A DNA stretch of 64,000 bases from Branchiostoma floridae (Eukaryota > Chordata > Leptocardii > Amphioxiformes > Branchiostomatidae): the NCBI RefSeq assembly GCF_000003815.2, contig NC_049989.1, positions 18,070,684-18,134,683 on the forward strand, written 5' to 3'. Positions within the stretch are counted from its first letter, which is position 1. Each line of letters opens with the position of its first letter. The position numbers were made by a program, and so were the translations under genes. Under the pieces are notes generated by a model, which was given only the letters and a program-made list of their open reading frames with translations, was not told the DNA's origin and ran no database searches. Below are positions 1 to 12,500 of the stretch, one piece after another.

Positions 1-531
1 TGAGGATTTAAAACTCGTTTGGACTATACTGTAAGTTCATCAATACTATGGTTAACCTCTAGTTCACATCTACCCTATAGCATTACATGTGTCTTAAGAG
101 ACATATTCCTGAATGACGGTCTCTGCCACATACAGTACATCTTAGATTTTAGTTGTACTATATAATCTTTAAACTTTCCTAGTGTTTTAATGATGGATGG
201 AAGAAGGGATCATCCCGGATGTCCCTGCAGCTCAGCTGGTAGCAGCCTTGCATTTGATTTCCTGATCCCAATTAGTGGTAACTGGGAGATTCCGTTTCAA
301 TCATGTGAAGGGCATCTAGGTTGGGGCTGCACCCGTTTTACAAACTTCTTTTAACTTAGATTCTCCTGTGACACATAGGGCATCCAGCCTTTTCCACTCA
401 GGGCCATTTTGGGCCAGAATTTCCACTTCCTTGAGGCTAACCCCCAGTTAAAACAGGGGTCCCATTTTAAGGAGGTACCTCCCTGTAAAAGTACACCCTG
501 CTGGAAATTTGCTTTCTTTTCCCTCCCCCAG
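1..531 (+). other. Intron of the RNF20 gene (5' edge of window)
   Basis: No coding exon is seen before the acceptor (CCTCCCCCAG) that ends at 531. This is intronic sequence of the RNF20/40 gene, whose N-terminal half lies outside the window to the left. Confidence 0.7.
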
Positions 532-3500
532 AGTGACGAGCTGTCGTGTCAGAAGAAGCTGCGTACTGAGGTGATCCAGCTGGAGGACTCGCTGGCGCAG
601 GTGCGAAAAGAGTACGAGATGCTGCGGATCGAGTTCGAACAGAACCTAGCAGCCAATGAGCAGGCAGGTAGGTCAAAGGGCAAGCCTCTTCTACTGTCTT
701 CAAGACCCACTCAATACCAGCATTAGATAAGATGTCTAGTTGTGAGAGGAGAGAGAGAGAGAGAGAGAGAGGCACAGAGAGAGAGAGACAGACAGACAAA
801 CAGAGACAGAGAGACAGTGAGACAGAGAGAGAGACTTTCTGGTAAATTTTACTGTGGAAAGTAGCCAATGACCTCTTTTGTGTGTGTGGTATGTGATCCC
901 ACTTCTTTACCATAGAAGTCAAATTCTGTGGATCTGTGATTGAGGGTTCAATCCCAGTTTGTAAGGGATTACATGGATTATTTCAAATGGTGACTTGAAG
1001 CCAACAGTCCTTTGTATGAGAGAACTTCAAGTGCTAACCTTAAGTGTCAAATGTCTATAAAGAATTCAATACAGGTTTGTCCTGGCATGCTGTGCTGAAT
1101 ACAGGCCTTATAGCCACATTATACCTCTAGCTACTTGAAGGAGTACAATTGAGAAGAAGAAGAAGTAGCCAATGATGGTATTTTAGAGATGTCACTCTTC
1201 TATTCCCATGTACTACAGCAAATATTTTGTTTTTATCCAGGACCAATCAACAGAGAGCTCCGTCATCTAATCACTAGTCTACAGGTAAGACAGCACTGTC
1301 TGACAACATATGTTTATCAACAAACTCTACTGTTTTTGAAGAACAAGGAAGAAGGAAGAAAACAGTTTGATGTATTTTGTTTGGTGAACAGGACAAGTCT
1401 CAGTCAGGTCCTGTGTGAATTGTTGGAAGACCTGTGCTATCTCAACATCTCAGAAGTTCAACTTTCTGCATTGTCATATTGGAGTGTATATTGTACAGTT
1501 ATGCATCAAATTATGACTATTACCTCTTGTTTTTATTGTTAATCTATTATTGTGCTGTCACACATAGAACCACAACCAACAACTGAAGGGAGAAGTAGCT
1601 CGCTACAAGAGAAAACTCAGAGAAGCCCAGACAGAAATACAAAAGGTTTGGAATAAATCAAGTTTTATATCTTGGCAAACGTCTGAATGTGGTACTGAAA
1701 ATTTTGAAATGTTTGTGATGATTTTTACTTTGAACTCACAGTTTTTCTTATATGACCTCCTTGCCATGAAATCATGATGTGGTGTTGAGTATATGCCTGT
1801 GACAGATGCCATGTACATTGTACAGTATTTACAAGTTCATTGTAACAGGGAAATTCCCCTAGCTCGTATGAGGTACGTATGAATATAAACTCCCAACCTC
1901 TTGGTCCATAGGAAGGGTTGCACTCTTAGTCCAGAGGCAGAGTCGCTAACCACTGGACCATACGAGGGGCATTCAATAAGTAATGCCCCTGACCCATTTC
2001 CCATAGCAGGATATTAATGAAACTTGGCACAGTTATTAGTCTTTCTCTTCATAGGAAACACCCAGAGTTTTGCATTTCTCCCATCATTTGATGTAGCTCT
2101 GGACACCGTTCTTGTAGGACACCCCAGGTTGGTCCTCCGACAGATGCCTCATCAATGGCAGAAGAGGAACGACCAGGTCTGGGAGCTGTTTCCACAGACT
2201 TCCGACCTTGTTTGAATTCAGGATGCCAGCGTTTTACAAGGTCATATGATGGGGCATCATCACCATAAGTTTTTTTCATTTCATCAAAAGTCCCCTTTGG
2301 TGTGCGTCCTTTCAAATACAAAAACCGGATCACTGCGCGACACTCAACATGCTCCATTTCACACCTGGTCCATTTCACACCTGACTCAGTTCAAACACCA
2401 GTAAATCAGTAACCACAGTTAGTTCAGAGCTGTTTTTTGCAACATAACCCATAGACATATGACTCATTACACATGCAAAATTTCATTTAGATCAGACAAC
2501 TGGAAGTGGGTCAGGGGCATTACTAATTGAATGCCCCTCGTACACGTTATTTTGTAGACCAGAGTAGGTCTGCTACTTTCCAGCCCTGTAAGTAGCAACC
2601 CTGGTACCAATGGAATCTGAAACTTTTCTGTTCCTCTTTTTCTTCAACAGCTGAAATCAGAAAGTCCGGGCACCAGTCACAGTGGGGAGCCTCAGCAGAG
2701 GGAGGCTGCACCACCGGTGGAACAGCCGGCTGTGAAGAAGGAAGAAGAGGTGAAAGTGAAGGAGGAAGACGTGAAGAAAGAAGAGCCGGAGAAGGAGAAA
2801 AAAGGTGATGAGGGTATGGTGGACGGTTCTACATGTTTGTGTGGATTGAAAGTAATATTGGATAGAAGAGTTTTCTTTTACACAACCAGTTAATATTAGC
2901 TGTTGACATTTCAATGCCTGAAAGCTTCTAACTAGAGCTCTGCTTCTCACCGCTGTATGTAGAAATTATTTTCGGAAGAAAGTAAAATTGCTTGCTGTGC
3001 ACTCTGCTTTGGGTAACTGCTGTGCATTTGGTTTGGGATTAAGTTTTGGTTAGTGACTCCAAAGCAGGGTTGTGTGGTGAAACTGAACAGAAGCCAGTGG
3101 TGCTGTGTTCAATTTTGTCATACTACTGACCTTGTGTCTTAGGAAAAGGCAGTTTTGGCTACTAACAAATGTTGGACTAACAGTTACACATATACATTTA
3201 TATTGTGTGTGCTTTTGTAACTCTGCAAGATACGCTCAAGTGATCTTAACATTAACATTTCCTTTTGGGTCTTTCTTGTGTGTTTTTACCAATGTGCAGG
3301 TGACAAGAAGTCGGACTCAGAAACGATAAAACAGCTCAAGACAGACTTGAAGAAGTCCCAAGAAAACCAGAAGGAAATGAAGCTACTGCTAGATATGTAC
3401 AAGGGCGCCCCCAAGGAGCAACGAGACAAAGTGCAGGTAAGATGGCGTTTTATCCCTTGGTTTAATTTTCTACGTGTTGGTTACAAGAAACAAGAGTGAA

Positions 3501-6500
3501 ATGATTAACAATACTTTTGATCTATTCACAGATGCGAGTAGTTGAATGATTCTTTGGAGGCACTGAGAAATTGTAATTCAGTAATGCTAGTTCACCTTTA
3601 TTTGCAGTAACCTTTATCCGTTGTTTTTAACACCAGGGTATTTCGGGATATCAAGTCGACTAAAGGTGGTCGCAAACTGCATTATATCGAAAAAAAGCAA
3701 TTTGATTTCCCTAAATATCCTGTTTATAGGTACAACGGATATAGGTTACCCCACGAGTGAAGGTGAACTAGCGTTAAGTTGTCTTAAAACTGCACTTCCT
3801 GGCCATTCCACAATATTTTATGACACACCACCTAGTGAGTGGCAAAGGAACTCCACAGTGGCTTGCTGACCCATGTAGAGATCTGTAGTCTAATAGTGTA
3901 ATTCTTGAAATTTCTGTAGTGGTTTTATGTTTGCGTCTTTCGCAGACTTAAAACCACTGCAAAATTGCCCATTCTGTCTTCTGCCAGCCTACCTGTTTGT
4001 TACTGCGGTGAAGTTAAAACCACTGTGAATGCTCCATTTTTGCCGCACCGCAAAATTAAATCCATGCGAACTCAAATCCATTTACAGTATCTCCTGGAAA
4101 TGCTAACAAGAGTGCTGATATCGTGGTTTGCTTTATTTGAAGAAACATCTCCGGAAAACATTATGTTGCAATTTTAAACTTTACATCAGTACACAAAATA
4201 AAGAACTTACCAACAAGCTTTCGATCAGCCCTCTGATCCTCATCAAGTTGAAATGACCCCTAGCGTCACACATCCAGACTGAAAGTGTGACATCAGCAAT
4301 GGGTCAGAGGTACTTCCCAGTCACTACCCCGAGAAAGCTTTATTTTGTGTACGGATGTAAAGTTTAAATTTGCAACATAATGTTTATTACCATCACAGAT
4401 GGACTTACATTCACCTCTGAAACATTCCTACCTTCAATACTTCTGTGATTTGCAAGCTAGCTTTGAAAATCTTCATTCTACTCTTCACTTAGAAGACCTG
4501 TGCAGGTTGTGATTTGCGTTGGTTTGTTCGCTTTTTTTTATCATTTCATGTTTTTTTTTTTCATTGGTCCAATTCCATCATCTGTGATTCATCCTTCTCA
4601 TGAACACATCCTGAGTTATGATACGTTCCTTTTTCAGGGCTCAAAATACCACCTGTATATGTAGGTTAGTGCAGGTAAAAGTTGAGCTGTACAGGTATTT
4701 CTGATGTCTACCTGCACCTTACCTGCACCAGACTTTTGAGACTTGTCATTGTAATTGCTATACATGAGAAATGACCCAGCTGATCACAATAAGGACAGTG
4801 ATGATGATCACTGATAGTTTGGAATTATTGTGAGTACATCAACATGTAACTTTTTGTTTAGCTTCTACAAATGCAGTTTTCCCTTACATACTTTGTTAGT
4901 AAATAGGTGTACAAAGTATGTTCAAAAGGTTGTTTTATCCACTTTTGGGATATACTGTATTTGAATGGTACAGGTAACACTTATCCGGTGCAGGTCATTC
5001 AAAAGCTACCTGCGTCATTCAAAAGTTACCTGCACCAGTGCAGGTAGACAGAAAAAAGCATTTCGAGCCCTGTTTTTACTTCTTGAGACATCTTCTCTGC
5101 TCCCTTCCGTCTCTCCTTATCTAGCTCATGGCAGCAGAGAAGAAAGCGCAGGCTGAAATAGAAGACCTGAAGCAACAGAACCACGATATGGTGTGTGTGA
5201 GTTTCTCTCCTCACAGTGGCCGCTGTAGTACTCGCTCGCTGGCTTGTGTGTGTGTCTGTGTGTGTGTGTTAACCTGTGCATGTGACCCCGTGGCAGTAGG
5301 GCCTAGGAAAAAAAATGTTGTGTTTCCTTTTTCAGTCCTGAAAAAAATAGGGTCAGTAGGTAGGGGTTATATTTTTTTCCTGTAATTTTTTTTGGCTGGC
5401 CAAAACTCTAGTGATACATATTACAGTGTACAGTACAGTTGAACAAAGTAAACTGAAATGCATGAGGACATTTTCAATGTCTTTCGATGTTAAACTTAAT
5501 TTTGTGCACAATAGATGCATTTATCCTTCATTAGATAAGACAAACAGTGTTTTTACTTCAGTAGGAACTAGGAAGCAGGCTGAATAAACATTCTAACTGG
5601 AAGCTATGTGATTCCACTGCCTACCCAAAAAAAAGTCTAGGGTTGGCAGGTTTTTCTACGGTAGGTAGGGAAACAGGAAACACAACATTTTTTCCTAGGC
5701 CTAGCCTTGCAGTAGGGTGTACATGTGTGTGCGTAACTCCTACCACTAACGACAGAATGGCCCCTGAACTTCTAATGCTGGCTTTGTTTGCAGCCTACAC
5801 GTGCGAGCTGTCCGTCTTGGCTTGGATAAGGAGTTTTGTGCAACCGGCTTGTTTAAATGTTTAAGAGAACGTGACGGAAATGCATGTTTTAGACATAGTT
5901 TTCTTTGTAAAATCAAGTTCAAAAGGAGCCTGTATATTAGCATCATTACAGATGATATGCAGCTTATACAAATAATAGCAATCATACTAATACTATGCAA
6001 AGAAAAAGGATATGTCACATCACATCGCAGTCAAAGCCTCAAAAGTTATACTCATTAAGTCTTACCAATTTAATTTGTTGGTTGTCGGATTAAAAAAAAA
6101 TTTTTTTTAACCCTTAGCTGAAAAAACATAATGATAATGAAGAATGAGGACCAGGTTTGTGCCTTGGTGCACTCAGTTTTATGGGGTGAATACAGTCATG
6201 TTCAAGTCTTCCACCCTACCATCCAGGGCTCTAGCCAGCATCCGTTTTTCCGTCAATTGGCGGAAATTTGCTGCGTGTGACGGAAAAAATGTAAAACCAA
6301 TCCGTCAACCTTACGGACAAAAATCCTTGGTCAATTGGCGGAAATTTGCTGCGTGTGACGGAAAAAATTTAAAACCAATCCGTCAACCTTACGGACAAAA
6401 ATCCTTGGTGGAAGCTACAGGCGGCTTGGGGACGGCGTCCACGGTCGTATTAAAAAGCCACACACTGTTTGTTTTGCTATTGTTATGATTGTTGACGAAG

Positions 6501-9500
6501 TGTGTCGGCGCTCTTTTGCATACAATAATCTCATTAAAAACACGTTTTTCAAGGTCTCAGTTCAGTCTCTGTAAGTCACGAATAGTGTTTTCGTGAGCTG
6601 GCTAGAGCTCTGCTACCATTTAGCATTATGATGTCCTCTTGCTTTATTTTCAATTTTAAAAGTCCATGAACCAAAAAATTAAATCGGTATGGCTTTACTA
6701 GTACATTAATTTTGTATTGTGATCCACATAGCATTACCATCAACTCAAATCTATACATATAGAATACAGCACGGTGTATTCCGTATAACCTGAGGTGATC
6801 CGACCTGTGGGAGGGCTGGGACTGAGGCTGTGCCTAAAATATAACCTCCATGACAAGGTGCTGGAAGAGGTGGATATTGACCAACCATATCAATCTGTTT
6901 TATTGCAGACACCTGCAATGGCTGCTTTCTAGGCTTCAAACTGCTATCATCTACAATGTATTCCCAAACAATACTGTTTAGGTGTACGTTTTCATTCTAT
7001 AGCTATTAAGTCTTGTTGTCTCCCTTACCCAGCTGATGGCCGCCGACTGCTTTGCAAGGTTTCCAACTGCTGTCAATTTTTCTCAAACATTTCCTTTAAC
7101 TATAAGTTTTCATACAGTAGCTATTAAGTCTTATTGTCTCCCTTACCCAGTTGATGGCTGCCGACTGCTCTGCTAGGTTTCCAACTGCTGTCAATTTTTC
7201 CCAAATATTTCCTTTTAGCTATAAGCTTTCATACAGCCTGACTAAAATCGCGCCCCTTTAGTGGCCGGCCCTACAATTGCTGCCGAGGGGGTAATCAACC
7301 CCAACCAGCAAGAGATTATGTAAACACAGGCTATTCATACAGCAGTTATAAGTATATTAAGTCTTATTTTCTCCCTTACCTAGTTGATGGCTGCCGAGAA
7401 GAAAGCCCGGGCAGAAGTAGATGAACTGAAGCAGCGTATCAAATCCATGGAGGAGAAGGAACGGCAGGAGAGTAAGAAGTTAGCCGACGAGGAGGCTCTG
7501 AAGAAGCTGAAGGCTGCCGAAGAGAAGATGCAGGAACTCCAGAAAAGTCTCGCTGCCACAAAACAGGTCAGGAAAATAATCTAATACTAGTAATAGATTT
7601 TAAGTTGTACGAAAAACTCTTTCTTTTTTTGTGGAGAATTAATGTTGTGGTACGACCGAAAGGGAGGTTTTACTTAAGTTCTGTGTTCAATGTGACAACT
7701 CGGTAAAAACTCCAGAAAAGTCTCGCTGCCACAAACAGGTCAGGAAAATACTCCTTTCTTGTAGATTTTGAGGTATTTATACAGTTAAGTTTGTATGGTA
7801 AATTCATTCTTTTTTGTGGGGACTAAAGATTGTGGTAGAACCGAAAGGGAGATTTTATTTTCAAGTTTTGTTTTCAATGTGGCAATTCTGTAGTAGAGTA
7901 CTTAAGTACGGGATATATGTAAATAAAACATTCTTTCCAACTTCTACAAGGCAAATACTGCAAATCAATTTGCTTCGGTTAAATTTCTGTGATAACAGCA
8001 AATGTTAACAGTGTACATTAAAAACACTTGTCATGAATTTGGGGTCACCACAGAAATTAAACCACCAGAAACGTTTCAACATATACAGTAATAATGTAGT
8101 AATCATTTCCCCCTCTGCAAAAACATGAGACCAAAGCTGCATTATTTGAAAAAGTCAGACTTTTATTTATTCCACTTTCTGAACCCACCACACCACTACA
8201 TAAAACAATTACAGCATAACAATATTAATCTGATATAGCCCCAACCCTTCACATTGCTTTCTTATGTGCTGCAAGATATTAAGAAGCACACTAGTTTACT
8301 AAGAAAACAATATTGTAACAGTCTGTTGATGTTATTACCAACCCACACATAGTAAAAAATTAATGATACTTTTGATACCTCCATTAAACAAAGCATGAAA
8401 AGTATTACTGCCCATTGACTATCATAAGTTGTTGCATACATCAGTTTGATGCTATGAAATAAGACTATAGTCCAAACTTCCCAAGTAGACCACGTAGGGG
8501 ACCAATTATGAAGTTTGGTCTATGTTGACAGACGATCGCCTTGTGTCAGTGGGAAAGGATATTTAAGGTACAACCAAAAAGTGGTAACATTGGCCAGGTG
8601 GTCATAATGTAGAGGTGGTCAGTTGGTCAGGTTCGACTGTATATACATTTTTTGTGTATGTACAACTCTAAGACTTTAAAGACACCTACACCTTTCATGT
8701 GATCAGTTTTTGTTTACTCCAAAATTATGCTACTGTAACATGTACATCACCACTGCAAGGTGGACTCTCCCAACAAGTCAACCCCACCAATGCTGCCACG
8801 CCTATTGCTATAATAGCGCCCCCTATCGTCTGGGATGGGAAGGGCACCCTGCCAAACATGGCATAGCTGAGGACCAGGGAGAAGGGGATGATCCCACCCA
8901 GCAAAACTTGCACGATGCCAGCCTTTTCATACTTCAGTCCAAAGTATAACAGATAGGTTGCAGTGCAGTGGCAAGCGATATACCCAAACATGGCCACCCA
9001 TATCTCCGTACTGTAGTTAAAAATGTTACCATAACTCAACGTCTCATACGCGTAGCTCAAGGACCCGTACACATATCTCAACGTGAAAGGAAGCAAGAAC
9101 AGAATGCTGGTCAGTTGTACGGAAAACACCACGGTAGTGGGGTGTACGTTATTCTTGAGCAAGGCACGAGCCGTAACAAATGCAATAGAAACTACCAGAG
9201 GTAGGAAGAGCACTATAATATATTTTATCTGCATGGTATCTTTGTCACTTTCTGGCTTGGGGACCCCTACAATATAGATAAAAGAGCCCACAAAACACAC
9301 TGCCATGGGCCAAACTTTCTTGGCGGCAAATTTATCGCCAGTTAAGAAGAAGGAGAAGGTTGTGGTGTAAGTGGGTGTCATTGTTAAGATAAATGCCTGA
9401 AAACTTTCTCCGGGAATATCAAAGAGGTAGGACAGAGAAGTTAAAAGCGTGGCGACGGTTGTCGCCATCCCTACTGCAATAAGCATGGGCAACTGTGATT

Positions 9501-12500
9501 TCACTCTAAGGTTGGACCGATCAGGCCCTGTGGCCTGCCTTACGTGCGATTTCACAACCGCTAAGATTGTCATCGCGGCCAGGTTGAGTGTGAAGAAGGA
9601 AACGCTTCTCAGGAGCAGGAGGTGCGATGTTACAGCGCCGGCTGCTTTACACAAACTGAGACAGCGTTCTGCCAGGGCGAACACGGCGGCGCTCAGAACG
9701 ACTAGAACTGCTCCGACAATGCTAGAGGGTGTCTCGGGCTCTTCCTCTTGCCCTGAGTCTGAATCTAGGCCAGTCACTGCTCCAGGGAAGGGTGAATCTT
9801 GCTCAGCTGTTGTCTGGGACGATTGAAAGTTCACGTCTTCAAATTCTGAGTCTGAGCTGGTCTCCGCCGGGAAGAGGAGTGGGTCCCTTTCTCCAGCTGT
9901 CATCTGTGACTCGCGGGAATTCTCGTCTTGTGTTGGTTCATCCTGTTGAGCACTGTAGACATGTCTCAATGTTAGCGGCAGATAGCGGTAAGCACTAAGT
10001 AAGCGGTAAGAGTTGCCTGCCATTGTCTTGTCGAAGTTGAGAGTCTTCCTGTCAAATTTCACTTTCAAACTGCAGCAGACTGTCTTTGTTCCCTATGGGT
10101 GCCCAAATTGTTTGCTTCTTCAGATAAACTCAAGTGGATCAAATTTCTTTTCGACACTTTAAAACAGCAGAAGACTGTCTCTGTGCTCCGTGAGTGCCCA
10201 AATTGTTCACTTCTTCAGACAGACTGAACTGGATCATCTTTAGGGTCTATGACCATTGCAATTGTCGTGGTCTCGTGCAAGGCAGGTTTAGACCCTTCAT
10301 TGTCTTTCTCCCAATCCTGGTAACTTGTACACGTGCCAACTATCTAGGGTCGTAAGGTTTTTTCTCTTCTCCCCTCAGAATTGCTGCACAGTTGAATGAA
10401 TCCTAAATGGTTGTTGTCACACCAAGAGATGGTTAGCCCCTGCAAGATGTCTTGCCTCCAAACTTGTGCGAAGGTGTAGATTTCCAAGGTGTTCTGTCAG
10501 AAGATTGGCAACGGTTTCCGAAGGAGGTTGGAGAGTTTCCTTGAGTGTTTTTGATGCAGCTTTCTCCCCTTTTTGTAGAATGAAACCTGCCAGATGCAGC
10601 TACTGTTGTGGTATGTCGCCAGTAGTGGCCGCATGTCAGAAATTGTTCTGCTTACGTGTCAGTCTCAAACAAGGAAAAACCTGTTTGACTGAGGAAGATG
10701 CCATTCAAGGATTTTGTATAAGTTGGGTTTTAGATTTTATTTTTATCAATCCAGAGATTCATATCTTTTTTAGTGTGTGATAAGACAATTACAATGTAAC
10801 ATTATTATATGAGATCATGGGAGTCACAGTTTTTGCCATTCTTTCTATCGTGACATACACATGTACCCCTATGCCTAAGATTTGGGTAGGCTTGTCCATA
10901 TCACGATTGACCCAGTTTTGTGTCCATGCAGCTAATTATTACGTTTAACCAAGTGAGACATCTTGCCTTAGGACATGTGGAGTAGTCTGTGCTCATGCTG
11001 ATGTGGCTTTCAATAGTAGTCTTAACACAGACAAAATCACAGATACTGTAAATGTATTAAGTTTGTGGTCGTTTTGTGTTTGTATTTTTTTGGAGTGAAT
11101 TTTGCAAACTCAGAACCACTGCAAAATTTTATGTGCTGTCTTCCCTTGTCTAAGGTACCCCTTGACTAAGGTATCCCTCGTAACCCCTGCTTCGCATATT
11201 GGGTCAGTTAGTCCTCACTCATAGTGAGCAATTGGGCTGGTCTCAAGAATGATGTTTCTGACCTAGGGTGAAGAGATGCTGTTACAGTTACAATTTGTAA
11301 CCCGTAACCTTCAGTGGCCTTCAGGTCCTGTAAGCACTAGTAACACAGACAAAATCATAGATATGGCAGATGCAGTTTAACTTTATGGTGGTTTTGTGTT
11401 TGTGTTTTTTTTTTCAGTGACCTCTTTATCGCAAACTCAGAACCAATGCAAAAATTTAAGAGCTGACCCATTTTTGCCTCTATGCAGCTAATCATTATGT
11501 TTAATCAAGTGAGACGTCTTGCCTTAGGACATTTTATCTTTGTTTATAGCGGTGTGCGTTCACAGTTACCTAATTGACATTTGAATGGCAGTGTTCTCAC
11601 CAGGATTTCTTTTATAGATTTAGAAATTTTCAGCGAGAGGATTCTCCCAGACCACCTGCAATGTTCATGCCTGCATTGCTTTCCATTGGCTTTGCCCTTA
11701 TGCTGTAAAAAAATCCTGGTGAGAACACTGCCATTCAAATGTCAATTTGGTAACTGTGAACGCACACTGCTATAAACAAAGAACACATCAACTGACTACT
11801 AGACTCCATTTTCACTGACGAAAGAAATCCCCCCTTTAACAACCTCATTTCCTTGCTGCTCAGGAGGAGGATGCCCTGCTGTCAGAGATGGAGGTGACAG
11901 GGCAGGCGTTTGAGGACATGCAGGAGCAGAACGTGCGACTTCTACAGCAGTTGAGGGAGAAGGATGATGCCAACTTCAAACTCATGTCAGAGGTGGGGAT
12001 GACTGTGCTTGTTATAGTGAAGAACAGGATGATTAAGTGATATAATACTCTTTTGATAGAAGAAGAGTCATACTTACAAGTCATCTAGTAATGACAATAT
12101 CAGTTAGGGCTGCTACAACTGGTACAACAGCTGAAGGAGAAGGACAACGCCAACTTCAAACTCATGTCAGAGGTGGGGACGACTGTGCTTGTTATAGAAC
12201 TATATGTGCTTGAAGAACAGGATGATTAAGTAATATAATACTCTTCTTCATATTTTTCCAACTTTTTAAAATCCAGCAAGTCTAGATTCCAGGTCACAGC
12301 TTTTCAGCATACATGTATCAGTGAGGTTGTCCAACCTTTCTTTTTTATGTCTTTTTTTCATGTACAGAGGATCAAGTCTAACCAGATCCACAAACTTCTG
12401 CGGGAAGAGAAGGACGTTCTGGCGGACCAAGTGATGACGTTACAGACACAGGTAGGAACGTAGTAGCTAAAGCTAAAGTTGCCCTTACATCAGAACAAGG

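Noticed and set aside
467-922. 151-codon open frame on the minus strand with long Ser/Leu runs
   Set aside because: It is produced by the GA microsatellite and overlaps an RNF20 exon antisense; no splice or homology support.
6144-6488. 114-codon ORF with a 26-residue internal repeat
   Set aside because: The repeat comes from a 78-bp DNA duplication inside a mobile element; no protein resemblance or splice context.
10024-10068. Upstream extension of the transporter ORF by 15 codons
   Set aside because: It starts at TTG, not ATG; the first ATG is at 10023.
11544-11775. Near-identical ORFs of 64 codons on both strands
   Set aside because: They are the two arms of the fold-back element at 11537-11782 read from each side.
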